A stretch of DNA of 64,000 nucleotides from CAJCIY01 sp964245825 (GTDB taxonomy: Bacteria > Actinomycetota > Actinomycetes > Mycobacteriales > CAJCIY01): positions 266,297-330,296 of the forward strand of contig CAXTNT010000001.1 in the NCBI GenBank assembly GCA_964245825.1. The letters are read 5' to 3'. The first letter of the stretch is position 1, and each line of letters starts with the position of its first letter. Below the pieces are notes generated by a model. That model was not told the origin of the DNA. It saw nothing but the letters and a program-made list of their open reading frames with translations, and did no database searches. Made by a program: the position numbers and the translations under genes. This document shows, in pieces, positions 42,199 to 51,064 of the stretch.

Positions 42199-43725
42199 TC
42201 AGGCGCTCGGCGCGTTGCCCCAACCACCGAGGTAGTGGCGCGAGCGGCAGGCGGCCCCGAGGACCAAAGAGAGCACGGGATCTGTGGGCGCGTTCGTCAC
42301 GGTCTTGGCACTTTGGACGTCCCAAGGCTCGAACTCGACGCGCGGCAGCGGCCAGACGTTCGTGCCGCTGCGAGCCCACCGGGCCTTCCGCTCGTCGGCG
42401 CTCGTCGCTTGCGGAACCATCCGGAGGGCGTTGAGGTTGTCGCGCACCGCCTCGTACAAGTCCCTATCGCGCAGGTGGACAGCGAGGTCCAGCACGACGG
42501 TGGCGAGGTAACTCGACGTCCGGCGCTCCAACGTCGTGCCCGCTAGCGAGCCCGCGAGCAGACGCTCCGCGGTCTTCTCCTCATCTTCGGCGAGAGACGC
42601 CAGCCCGAGGCCGGCAAGTTCCTCGTCGTAGCGATCGAGCAACCAACGGGCGACCCGTGCGAGGTATGCCGTCGCCGCCGCGGCATCGAAGGTTGCAAGC
42701 ATCACGGTGACGGCGACGACCGAGGGCGCGAAGAGGTCTCCGACCGGGCGGGCAGCGCCGGGTTGCTCGGCCATGCCGCGCAGCGCATCCTCGAACCGGG
42801 TCGCCGCGGCGCCGTCCCCGGCCTCTCGAGCCAGTGCCAGTCCGAGGGCCACGGCTTCCGCCACCCGGCAGCAAATCACCGGATACGTCAGCATTGCCAA
42901 CTGGCTCACCGTCGAACGTACGAAGTCGAGCGGGTCCGCCAGCAAGGGCATGGTCTGTTCGCAGATCTGTAAGGCCAACCCGAGAGCCAACCTCTTCGCC
43001 CCCGACTTGGCGTCGCCGGAAGCAGCCGGATCGTGCTCGGTCGCACGGATCAGCTGGAGCGCGATACACAACGCCAGGTCGAGCCGCTTGGTCCGCAGCA
43101 GAGCGTTGACGAGAATTGCGGCCTCAACAGACGCCCGCGGTGCGCTGCCCGTCGGCGGGAGCCAGCGTCGCGCGTACGCCTCGATGCTCCGGTCCGTGAC
43201 CCCTCCGTCCCGTACGGACGTCAGCATCCCCATCAGCTCGGCGTGCATCTCGTCACCTGCAATGCCGATGATTGGGTCGTCGCACAGCCACTCGACGAGG
43301 TCGGGCTTCTCCCAGATCTCCAGGTCGGCCAAGCCCCTGGCCTCCACCGACTTGCGATACTCGGTGACGTCGGCCGGGGCCGCCCCCTTCAACCGGCCAG
43401 TGGTGACGAGCACCGCGACGCGCGGGAGGTCTGGGTCGAACGACGGGTGCCCAATGGTGTTGTACTCGCACTCCTCCAACTGTGGGCGGACCGCGCGCCA
43501 CTCGGGCTGGCCGATGTCACCGGCCTTGGACTGTATGACGTACTGCCGCGTCTCCTCCCTGTCGGGGTCGGTTCTCTTCGCCAGGACGTCCTTCCCGAAC
43601 TCGAAGGCACCGTGAATGAAGCGAATGTCGGTGAAGCCGCGAGCGTGGAGAAGGGCCAGCAGTGGGCCGTCGAACTCGCGCTCGGTCAGGGTGTCAAGGA
43701 AGGTCCCGACGACGTCGCGAAGCAA
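42199..43725 (-). CDS. Mrr-type restriction-endonuclease domain fused to a helical C-terminal region
   Basis: 508 residues. The N-terminal ~155 are an Mrr_cat-like PD-(D/E)XK domain: Glu17 helix, GFTDIRFIHG, Asp46 (EFGKDVLAKR), then the Q65-x-K67 pair in VIQSKAGDI, followed by RVAVLVTTGRLKGAAPAD and IEIW-like LADLEIWEKPDLVEWL. Residues 160-508 are alpha-helical and unrecognised. TTG start at 43725 is preceded by an ideal AAAGGAGGA ribosome-binding site. It overlaps the 210-residue gene by 32 bases, so the two are coupled. Confidence 0.72.
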   Translation of the reverse strand: MLRDVVGTFLDTLTEREFDGPLLALLHARGFTDIRFIHGAFEFGKDVLAKRTDPDREETRQYVIQSKAGDIGQPEWRAVRPQLEECEYNTIGHPSFDPDLPRVAVLVTTGRLKGAAPADVTEYRKSVEARGLADLEIWEKPDLVEWLCDDPIIGIAGDEMHAELMGMLTSVRDGGVTDRSIEAYARRWLPPTGSAPRASVEAAILVNALLRTKRLDLALCIALQLIRATEHDPAASGDAKSGAKRLALGLALQICEQTMPLLADPLDFVRSTVSQLAMLTYPVICCRVAEAVALGLALAREAGDGAAATRFEDALRGMAEQPGAARPVGDLFAPSVVAVTVMLATFDAAAATAYLARVARWLLDRYDEELAGLGLASLAEDEEKTAERLLAGSLAGTTLERRTSSYLATVVLDLAVHLRDRDLYEAVRDNLNALRMVPQATSADERKARWARSGTNVWPLPRVEFEPWDVQSAKTVTNAPTDPVLSLVLGAACRSRHYLGGWGNAPSA

Positions 43726-44326
43726 GCCACTCCTCCTTTCGGCGCTCCAAGATCGCGTCTAGACGCGCTTCTTGTTCGGGCGTGGGTTGCTTGTCGCGCA
43801 TCTTCGCGATCTGCTCCGGGTGCATGACGATCGTGAGGTTGGGGTGACCCTCGTCGTCGAAAGACATTTCGATCGTCTCCAGGGTCTCCGCGAACACGTC
43901 GAAGAAGTCACAGCCCCCGGCCTCGATGGTGTTGCCGTACTTGTTGGTTACTGCGGAAATGTGCTCAAGCATGCCGCGGACCATCTGGCTGCCCATTGAG
44001 TCGGCGAGCGCGTACAGGTCCGCCAGAAACTGGTCCAGGTTAAACGCCGCCACGTCCTCGATCGACACCGTCCACTCGTGCCGGATGGCTATCGGGCGGT
44101 AGAGCGAAGACGCCTCGGCTGGAAGAGCCTCGCCCTCGGCCTGCGGCGGTGGGCCCTCGGCGAGCTCCTCCCGGGTCACCTGCGCGAGCAGCGGGTGGAG
44201 AGCACGAGCAAGTTCCCGCGACGCGCCGCTGAACCAGCGCACCCCGCCGATGTCGTACTCGCGCGGCATGACCCACGGCTCCTCGGGCCGGTCGGCTGCA
44301 GCCTCCGGTGCGTCCTCACTGTCCAT
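43694..44326 (-). CDS. Hypothetical protein coupled to the Mrr-like nuclease
   Basis: 210 residues, acidic, unrecognised. A middle section (FNLDQFLADLYALADSMGSQ, then a helix and a GNTIEAGGCDFFDVFAETLE segment) is followed by NLTIVMHPEQIAKMRDKQPT and a charged C-terminal helix ILERRKEEWLASRRRR that could bind nucleic acid or the partner. The ATG at 44326 is preferred over an in-frame ATG 51 bases upstream. First gene of the coupled pair with the Mrr-like nuclease; a specificity or immunity partner is possible but unproven. Confidence 0.65.
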   Translation of the reverse strand: MDSEDAPEAAADRPEEPWVMPREYDIGGVRWFSGASRELARALHPLLAQVTREELAEGPPPQAEGEALPAEASSLYRPIAIRHEWTVSIEDVAAFNLDQFLADLYALADSMGSQMVRGMLEHISAVTNKYGNTIEAGGCDFFDVFAETLETIEMSFDDEGHPNLTIVMHPEQIAKMRDKQPTPEQEARLDAILERRKEEWLASRRRRDLP

Positions 44327-44592
44327 GGCTTCCACCTTGTCGCAACCCTCCGACAGTGTGCCGGAAGGCGGTGGCATCGAGTTGTCGATTCTCCCTTCGC
44401 GTCATTCTGAGCGGAGTGACTCACCGTTGGGGTCGGAGGGCCTGCAGCCGTGGGCGAGCAACCATCCTCAACTCGGCAGTAGCGGACGAAGTGAAGCGTC
44501 GCTATCGACCGGATCATGCCCGGCTTGCTCACCAACCCGAGTCGACGGCCGCCTCACGCTCAAAGGTTCGCCAGGTATGGCTGGGATCCGCG

Positions 44593-44667
44593 TGGTGCCC
44601 CCGGCAGGATTCGAACCTGCGCTTTCGCCTCCGGAGGGCGACGCTCTATCCCCTGAGCTACGGGGGC
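44593..44667 (-). tRNA. tRNA-Arg (CCG)
   Basis: On the minus strand: acceptor GCCCCCG pairs with CGGGGGC, D arm GCTC/GAGC, anticodon arm TCGCC-CTCCGGA-GGCGA with anticodon CCG, T arm GCAGG-TTCGAAT-CCTGC, discriminator A, and the 3' CCA is encoded (44593-44595). It sits just upstream of argS on the opposite strand and bounds the accessory region. Confidence 0.95.
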
Positions 44668-44832
44668 CGGGGCCGCCCAGGCTACCGCAGCGGCCGACCT
44701 GGGTGGTCATCCCGCAGACCACCACCGCCGCCCTGATCTCGACCCTGCGCGGCTACCTCGGCGGCACGATCGTCAGCTGAGCCGAGCGCGGAACCAGAGT
44801 GCGCCGCAGCGAGGTCCCACTACCCTTGCGCC

Positions 44833-46488
44833 ATGACGCCGGCCGAGCTCTCGCGCGCCCTCGTCAGCGCCGTCGAGGGCGCCGTCGCCGCGGGCGAGCT
44901 AGCCGTCCCCGTGCCCGCGGAGATCGCCGTCGAGCGCTCGCGCAACCCCGAGCACGGCGACTACGCCTCCTCGATCGCGCTCCAGCTGGCCAAGCCGGCC
45001 GGGCGCCCGCCCCGAGCGGTCGCCGACCTGCTGGCGGCCCGGCTGCGCGGGACGGCCGGGGTGGCGAAGGTCGAGGTCGCCGGTCCCGGCTTCCTGAACG
45101 TCACGCTCGCCGCCGCCGCTCTGGGTGAGGTCGCCCGCGCGGTCGTGGCGGCGGGTCCCGCGTACGCATCGAACGCGTCGTTGTCCGGACAGCGGCTCAA
45201 CCTCGAGTTCGTCAGCGCCAACCCCACCGGCCCGATGCACCTCGGCGGCGTGCGGTGGGCCGCGGTCGGCGACGCCCTCGGCCGCATCCTGACGGCCTCG
45301 GGCGCGCTGGTGACGCGCGAGTACTACTTCAACGACCACGGCGCGCAGATCGACCGCTTCTCCCGGTCGCTGCTCGCCTCCGCACGGGGCGAGGCAACAC
45401 CCGAGGACGGGTACGGGGGCGCCTACATCGCCGACATCGCCCAGACGGTGGTGGCCCGCAACCCCGGGGTCCTGGGCGGGGACGACGAGACCGCGCAGGA
45501 GGTCTTCCGCCGCGACGGCGTCGAGCTGATGTTCGCCGAGATCAAGGCGTCGTTGCTGGACTTCGGCGTCGTCTTCGACGTCTACTTCCACGAGAACGAC
45601 CTGCACTCCTCCGGCCGCGTCACCGAGGCGATCACCCGGCTGCGGGACAAGGGGCACGTGTACGAGGAGGGCGGCGCGGTCTGGCTGCGGACGACCGACT
45701 TCGGCGACGACAAGGACCGGGTGCTCGTCCGGTCGAACGGCGAGCCGGCCTACTTCTCCGGTGACGTGGCCTACTACCTCGACAAGCGGGAGCGCGGCTT
45801 CGACAAGGTCGTGATCATGTTGGGCGCCGACCACCACGGCTACCTCGGCCGGATGCGCGCCATGGCAGCCTGCTTCGGCGACGACCCGGACCACACCCTC
45901 GAGCTGCTGATCGGGCAGCTGGTCAACCTGGTACGCAACGGCGAGCCGGTCCGGATGTCCAAGCGGGCTGGAACGGTGATCACCCTCGAGGACCTCGTCG
46001 AGGCCATCGGCGTCGACGCCGCCCGGTACGCCCTCGCGCGCGCCTCCAGCGACTCGATGCTGGACATCGACCTCGACCTCTGGGCCCGGCAGGCCAGTGA
46101 CAACCCGGTCTTCTACGTGCAGTACGCCGGGGTCCGGGCCGCCTCGATCGCCCGCGGCGCCGCCGAGATGGGCCTGGCCCTGCCCGCCGACGTCGACGTC
46201 GCCCTGCTGACCCATCCGCGCGAGCAGGAGCTGCTGCTGCTGCTGGCCGAGCTGCCGCGGGTGGTGGCCAGCGCCGCCGAGCTGCGCGAGCCGCACCGGG
46301 TGGCCCGGTACCTCGAGCAGGTGGCCCGCGCCGCGCAGCGGGTCTTCGACGACTGCCGGGTGCTGCCGCGCGGCGACGAGGCGGTCACCGACACCACGTA
46401 CGCGCGACTGCTGCTCTGGCAGGCCGTACGCATCGTGCTGGCGACGGGTCTGGGTCTGCTCGGCGTCAGCGCCCCGGAGCGGATGTGA
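44833..46488 (+). CDS. argS: Arginyl-tRNA synthetase
   Basis: 551-residue class I synthetase. The additional N-terminal domain is followed by FVSANPTGPMHLGGVRWAAV (HIGH box as HLGG) and VRMSKRAGTVITLEDL (KMSK-type box), then the anticodon-binding DALR domain. The ATG at 44833 gives the canonical N-terminus. Stop overlaps the lysA GTG. Head of a long aspartate-family amino-acid operon. Confidence 0.96.
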   Translation: MTPAELSRALVSAVEGAVAAGELAVPVPAEIAVERSRNPEHGDYASSIALQLAKPAGRPPRAVADLLAARLRGTAGVAKVEVAGPGFLNVTLAAAALGEVARAVVAAGPAYASNASLSGQRLNLEFVSANPTGPMHLGGVRWAAVGDALGRILTASGALVTREYYFNDHGAQIDRFSRSLLASARGEATPEDGYGGAYIADIAQTVVARNPGVLGGDDETAQEVFRRDGVELMFAEIKASLLDFGVVFDVYFHENDLHSSGRVTEAITRLRDKGHVYEEGGAVWLRTTDFGDDKDRVLVRSNGEPAYFSGDVAYYLDKRERGFDKVVIMLGADHHGYLGRMRAMAACFGDDPDHTLELLIGQLVNLVRNGEPVRMSKRAGTVITLEDLVEAIGVDAARYALARASSDSMLDIDLDLWARQASDNPVFYVQYAGVRAASIARGAAEMGLALPADVDVALLTHPREQELLLLLAELPRVVASAAELREPHRVARYLEQVARAAQRVFDDCRVLPRGDEAVTDTTYARLLLWQAVRIVLATGLGLLGVSAPERM

Positions 46489-47774
46489 ACCTCGACCCCG
46501 CGGTCTGGCCGGCGACGGCCACCGCCGCGGACGGCGTGCTCCACCTCGGGGGCCTCGCCGTCACCGACCTCGCCCGCGAGTACGGCACCCCGCTGTTCGT
46601 GCTGGACGAGGCCGACTTCGTCGCCCGGGCCCGCGCGTGGGGACGGGCCTTCGCCGGCGGCGACGTCTACTACGCCGGCAAGGCCTTCCTGTGCACCGCG
46701 GTCGCCCGGTGGATCGCCGCGGAGGGCCTCTCCCTCGACGTCTGCACCGGCGGCGAGCTGGCGGTGGCGCTGGCGGCGGACTTCCCGCCCGCCCGCATCG
46801 CCTTCCACGGCAACAACAAGTCGGTCGCCGAGCTGGAGCGCGCGGTCGAGGTCGGGGTCGGTCGGATCGTGCTCGACAGCCTCGAGGAGATCGACCGGCT
46901 GGCCATCCTCGGCGCGCCGCAGAAAGTCCTGCTGCGGGTGACCCCCGGCGTCGAGGCACACACCCATGAGTACGTGGCCACCGGCCAGGAGGACCAGAAG
47001 TTCGGGTTCTCGCTCGCCTCCGGGGCCGCGGCCGACGCCGTCCGCCGGGTGCTGCGGACACCGACCCTCGAGCTGGTCGGGCTGCACGCGCACATCGGCT
47101 CGCAGATCTTCGACACCGCCGGGTTCGGCCTGGCCGCGCACCGGATGGTGGGGCTGCTCGCCGAGATCCGGGACGAGCACGGCCTGGAGCTGGCCGAGCT
47201 GGACCTCGGCGGCGGCCTGGGCATCGCGTACACCAGCGCCGACGCGCCGCTGCCGGTCGCCGAGGTGGCCGAACGGCTCACGTACCTGGTGGCCAAGGAG
47301 TGCGCCGCGGCCGGCCTCGCGACCCCGCGCCTGGCGGTCGAGCCCGGGCGGGCGATCGCCGGCCCGAGCACGGTGACCGTGTACGAGGTGGGCACCGTCA
47401 AGGACCTGCCCGGACTGCGTACCTACGTGTCCGTCGACGGCGGGATGAGCGACAACATCCGCACCGCCCTGTACGACGCGCACTACACCGCGGTGCTGGC
47501 CTCGCGCCGCTCCGACGCGCCGGCGCGGCCGGTGACGATCACCGGGAAGCACTGCGAGAGCGGCGACATCGTCGCCCACGACGTCCCGCTGCCGGCCGAC
47601 CTGCGGCCGGGTGACCTGCTCGCGGTCCCGGCCTCCGGCGCGTACCACCGGTCGATGGCGAGCAACTACAACCACGTGCCTCGGCCGCCCGTGGTCGCGG
47701 TCCGCGATGGCGGCGCGCGGGTGCTCGTCCGCCGCGAGACCGAGGCCGACCTGCTGGCCCTGGACGTGTCGTGA
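46485..47774 (+). CDS. lysA: Diaminopimelate decarboxylase
   Basis: 429-residue PLP enzyme making lysine from meso-diaminopimelate. VYYAGKAFLCTAV contains the PLP Lys; AHIGSQIFD, DLGGGLGIAY and VEPGRAIAG are family signatures; ITGKHCESGDIVAHDV carries the active-site Cys of the dimer partner. GTG start overlaps argS, stop overlaps hom. Confidence 0.96.
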   Translation: MNLDPAVWPATATAADGVLHLGGLAVTDLAREYGTPLFVLDEADFVARARAWGRAFAGGDVYYAGKAFLCTAVARWIAAEGLSLDVCTGGELAVALAADFPPARIAFHGNNKSVAELERAVEVGVGRIVLDSLEEIDRLAILGAPQKVLLRVTPGVEAHTHEYVATGQEDQKFGFSLASGAAADAVRRVLRTPTLELVGLHAHIGSQIFDTAGFGLAAHRMVGLLAEIRDEHGLELAELDLGGGLGIAYTSADAPLPVAEVAERLTYLVAKECAAAGLATPRLAVEPGRAIAGPSTVTVYEVGTVKDLPGLRTYVSVDGGMSDNIRTALYDAHYTAVLASRRSDAPARPVTITGKHCESGDIVAHDVPLPADLRPGDLLAVPASGAYHRSMASNYNHVPRPPVVAVRDGGARVLVRRETEADLLALDVS

Positions 47775-49063
47775 CCGGCCGCGAGATCGGCGTCGCGGTG
47801 CTGGGCGCCGGCACCGTGGGCAGTGAGGTCCTCCGGCTGCTGCACGACCAGGCGGCCGAGCTGGCGGCGCGCGTCGGTACGCCGCTGGTGGTGCGCGGCA
47901 TCGCCGTGCGCCGTCCCGACCGCGTCCGTGACCTGCCCGTCGACCCGGCCCTGTTCACCAAGGACGCGGCGGCGCTGGTCGTCCGCCCGGATGTCGACGT
48001 GGTGGTCGAGCTGGTCGGCGGGGTCGAGCTGACCCGCGGGTGGCTGCTGTCCGCGCTCGAGGCGGGCAAGGCGGTGGTCACCGCCAACAAGGCGCTGCTC
48101 GCCGCCGACGCCGCCGCCCTGCACGCCGCCGCCGACCGGGCCGGGGTCGACCTCTATTACGAGGCCAGCGTCGGGGGAGCGATCCCGCTGCTGCGCCCGC
48201 TGCGCGAGTCGCTGGCCGGCGATCGCGTCCAGCGCGTGCTGGGCATCGTCAACGGCACCACCAACTACATCCTGTCGCGGATGGATGAGACCGGTGCGGG
48301 CTTCGACGAGGCGCTCGAGGAGGCCACGTCCCTCGGGTACGCCGAGCCGGACCCCACCGGGGACGTCGAGGGCTTCGACGCGGCGTACAAGGCGGCGATC
48401 CTGGCCGGGCTGGCGTTCCACACCACCGTCACCGGCGACCAGGTGCACCGCGAGGGAATCACCGACATCACCGCCGCCGACATCGCCTCGGCCCGGGCGA
48501 TGGGGGCGACCATCAAGCTGCTCGCCGTCTGCGAGCGGAGGGAGAGCGGCATCGCCGTCCGCGTCCACCCCGCGATGGTGCCGCGCAGCCACCCGCTCGC
48601 CGGCGTGGGCGATGCCTTCAACGCCGTCTTCGTGGAGGCCGCCGCCGCCGGGTCGCTGATGTTCTACGGGCGCGGCGCCGGCGGCGGCCCGACCGCCAGC
48701 GCCGTGCTCGGCGACCTGGTCGCCGTGGCCCGCAACCTCGGGTCCGGCGGGCACCGGGTCGCGGACACCCGCCACGCCGAGCTGCGGGTGCTGCCGATGG
48801 CCGACACCATCACCCGCTACCACGTGTCGCTCGACGTCGCCGACCGGCCCGGGGTGCTGGCTGCGGTGGCGCAGGCGTTCGCGGCGCGGGGCGTCTCGAT
48901 CCGTACCGTCCGGCAGGAGGGCCACGGGACCGACGCGACGCTGGTGCTCGTGACCCACACCGCACGCGACGGCGACCTCGCCGACACCGTCGAGCAGCTG
49001 CGCCACCTCGACGCCGTCCGGGCCGTCCTGTCGGTGCTGCGCGTCGAGGGTGGTGAACTATGA
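47771..49063 (+). CDS. hom: Homoserine dehydrogenase
   Basis: 430 residues. NAD(P) motif VAVLGAGTVGSEVLRLL, catalytic GIVNGTTNYILSRM and DPTGDVEGFDAAYKAAILA, with a C-terminal ACT domain from about 350 (YHVSLDVADRPGVLAAVAQA) for threonine feedback control. GTG start overlaps lysA; ATGA overlap with thrC. Confidence 0.96.
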   Translation: MTGREIGVAVLGAGTVGSEVLRLLHDQAAELAARVGTPLVVRGIAVRRPDRVRDLPVDPALFTKDAAALVVRPDVDVVVELVGGVELTRGWLLSALEAGKAVVTANKALLAADAAALHAAADRAGVDLYYEASVGGAIPLLRPLRESLAGDRVQRVLGIVNGTTNYILSRMDETGAGFDEALEEATSLGYAEPDPTGDVEGFDAAYKAAILAGLAFHTTVTGDQVHREGITDITAADIASARAMGATIKLLAVCERRESGIAVRVHPAMVPRSHPLAGVGDAFNAVFVEAAAAGSLMFYGRGAGGGPTASAVLGDLVAVARNLGSGGHRVADTRHAELRVLPMADTITRYHVSLDVADRPGVLAAVAQAFAARGVSIRTVRQEGHGTDATLVLVTHTARDGDLADTVEQLRHLDAVRAVLSVLRVEGGEL

Positions 49064-50139
49064 CAACTCCTGCGGCGCAAGGGCTCTCGACCAAGATCTG
49101 GCGGGGCGTGATCGAGGAGTACCGCGACCGCCTGCCGGTGAGCCCCGGCTCCCCGGTGGTGACCCTGCGGGAGGGCGGGACCCCGCTGCTGCCGGCTCGG
49201 GCCCTGTCGGCCCTGACCGGGCTCGACGTCCACCTCAAGGTCGAGGGGGACAACCCGACTGGGTCGTTCAAGGACCGCGGCATGACGATGGCGCTGACCC
49301 GGGCGGTCGAGGAGGGCAGTCAGGCGGTCATCTGCGCGTCCACCGGCAACACGTCGGCGAGCGCGGCTGCCTACGCCGCCCGCGCCGGCCTCACCTGCGC
49401 GGTGCTGGTGCCGGACGGGAAGATCGCCCTCGGCAAGCTGGCGCAGGCGCTCGTCCACGGCGCGACCCTGCTGCAGGTCGACGGCAACTTCGACGACTGC
49501 CTCGAGCTGGCGCAGAAGCTGGCGGTCGAGTACCCGGTCACCCTCGTGAACAGCGTCAACCCGGCTCGGATCGAGGGCCAGAAGACCGCCGCCTTCGAGG
49601 TGTGCGACGCCCTCGGCCGCGCCCCCGACCACCACGTGCTCCCGGTCGGCAACGCCGGCAACATCACCGCGTACTGGAAGGGCTACGTCGAGTACGCCCG
49701 GGACGGCGTGACCGCCAGCCGGCCGGTCATGCACGGCGTCCAGGCCGCCGGGTCCGCCCCGATCGTGCTGGGCGCGCCGGTGGCCCACCCGTCGACCATC
49801 GCGACGGCGATCCGGATCGGCAACCCCGCGTCGTGGTCGCAGGCCCTGGCCGCGCGGGACGAGTCCGGGGGTGACATCCGGGCCGTGACCGACCGCGCGA
49901 TCCTCGCCGCGTACCGGTTGCTGGCCCGGCAGGAGGGGGTCTTCGTCGAGCCGTCGTCGGCGGCCAGCGTCGCCGGGTTCCTGGAGATCGCACCGTCGCT
50001 CGCCGCCGGCTCGACGGTGGTCTGCACCGTTACCGGACACGGCCTGAAGGACCCGGAGTGGGCCATCAGCGGCGCCGCGCGGCCTCAGCGGGTGCCGGTC
50101 GACGCGCTGGCCGCCGCCTCGCTGCTCGGGCTCGCGTGA
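49060..50139 (+). CDS. thrC: Threonine synthase
   Basis: 359-residue PLP enzyme converting O-phosphohomoserine to threonine. DNPTGSFKDRGMTMALT contains the Schiff-base Lys, STGNTSASAAAYAARAGL and LPVGNAGNITAYWKGY bind phosphate. The ATG overlaps the hom stop. Seven bases separate it from thrB. Confidence 0.96.
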   Translation: MTTPAAQGLSTKIWRGVIEEYRDRLPVSPGSPVVTLREGGTPLLPARALSALTGLDVHLKVEGDNPTGSFKDRGMTMALTRAVEEGSQAVICASTGNTSASAAAYAARAGLTCAVLVPDGKIALGKLAQALVHGATLLQVDGNFDDCLELAQKLAVEYPVTLVNSVNPARIEGQKTAAFEVCDALGRAPDHHVLPVGNAGNITAYWKGYVEYARDGVTASRPVMHGVQAAGSAPIVLGAPVAHPSTIATAIRIGNPASWSQALAARDESGGDIRAVTDRAILAAYRLLARQEGVFVEPSSAASVAGFLEIAPSLAAGSTVVCTVTGHGLKDPEWAISGAARPQRVPVDALAAASLLGLA

Positions 50140-50146
50140 GCCGCTG

Positions 50147-51064
50147 ATGGCTCCGTCCTTCCGCGGCGGGGTGGTCCAGGTACGGGTGCCGGCGACCAGC
50201 GCCAACCTGGGGCCGGGGTTCGACAGTCTCGGCCTGGCCCTGGCCCTGTACGACGTGGTGGCCGTGCGGGTCACCGACGGCGGCCTGTCGGTGGACGTCG
50301 CCGGTGAGGGCGCCGAGACCGTGCGCCGGGACAAGCGGCACCTGGTCGTCCGGGCGATGCGCGAGACCTTCGCCGCCCTCGGCGGGCAGCCCCGGGGCCT
50401 GGAGGTCTCCTGCGCCAACCGCATCCCGCACAGTCGCGGCCTGGGCTCCTCGTCGGCGGCGATCGTGGCGGGCGTGTGCGCGGCGCGCGGGGTGGTGCTG
50501 GGTGGCCTGCCCGACGCCGACGCGCTGCGGATCGCCACCGACCTGGAAGGCCATCCCGACAATGTTGCCGCGTGTCTGCTGGGGGGTGCCACCGCGGCCT
50601 GGGTCGACGCGGCCGGCACGCCGCACGCGGTGCGGCTGCCGGTCGACCGCCGGGTCCACCCGGTCGCATTCGTACCCGGGTCAACGCGCCAGTCCACGCG
50701 CTCGGCCCGTGCGCTGCTCCCGGCCACCGTGCCGTTCGGGGTGGCGGCCCGGACCGCGGGCCGCAGCGCGCTGCTCGCGTACGCGCTCGGCGCGGACCCG
50801 GCGCTGCTGCTGGCGGCGACCGAGGACGAGCTGCACACCCCGGCGCGGCTGGCCGCACAGCCCCGCGCCGCCGCGCAGCTCGAGGTGCTGCGGGCCGCCG
50901 GCATCGCCGCCGCCCTCTCCGGCAGCGGTCCGAGCGTGCTAGCCCTGGCGACCTCGCCGGCGCAGGCGACCCAGGCCGCCCGGCTCGCGCAGCGGGGGAT
51001 GACGGCGCTGCAGTTGGACGTCGACACCCGAGGAGCGGCCCCCGCGGAGCGCGCCGCCGACTGA
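50147..51064 (+). CDS. thrB: Homoserine kinase
   Basis: 305-residue GHMP kinase. VPATSANLGPGFDSLGLAL is the N-terminal motif, the ATP loop is HSRGLGSSSAAIVAG, and the late glycine-rich ALSGSGPSVLALA completes the fold. The ATG at 50147 is used. Last gene of the threonine block. Confidence 0.95.
   Translation: MAPSFRGGVVQVRVPATSANLGPGFDSLGLALALYDVVAVRVTDGGLSVDVAGEGAETVRRDKRHLVVRAMRETFAALGGQPRGLEVSCANRIPHSRGLGSSSAAIVAGVCAARGVVLGGLPDADALRIATDLEGHPDNVAACLLGGATAAWVDAAGTPHAVRLPVDRRVHPVAFVPGSTRQSTRSARALLPATVPFGVAARTAGRSALLAYALGADPALLLAATEDELHTPARLAAQPRAAAQLEVLRAAGIAAALSGSGPSVLALATSPAQATQAARLAQRGMTALQLDVDTRGAAPAERAAD

Noticed and set aside
44593..44667. tRNA-Arg as an attachment site of an integrated element
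   Set aside because: I found no repeat of its 3' end near 31.8 kb or elsewhere in the window and no integrase gene.
44670..44780. Short frame ending LRGYLGGTIVS between tRNA-Arg and argS
   Set aside because: Only a short tail without a start or recognisable family; it runs through the tRNA gene in that frame.
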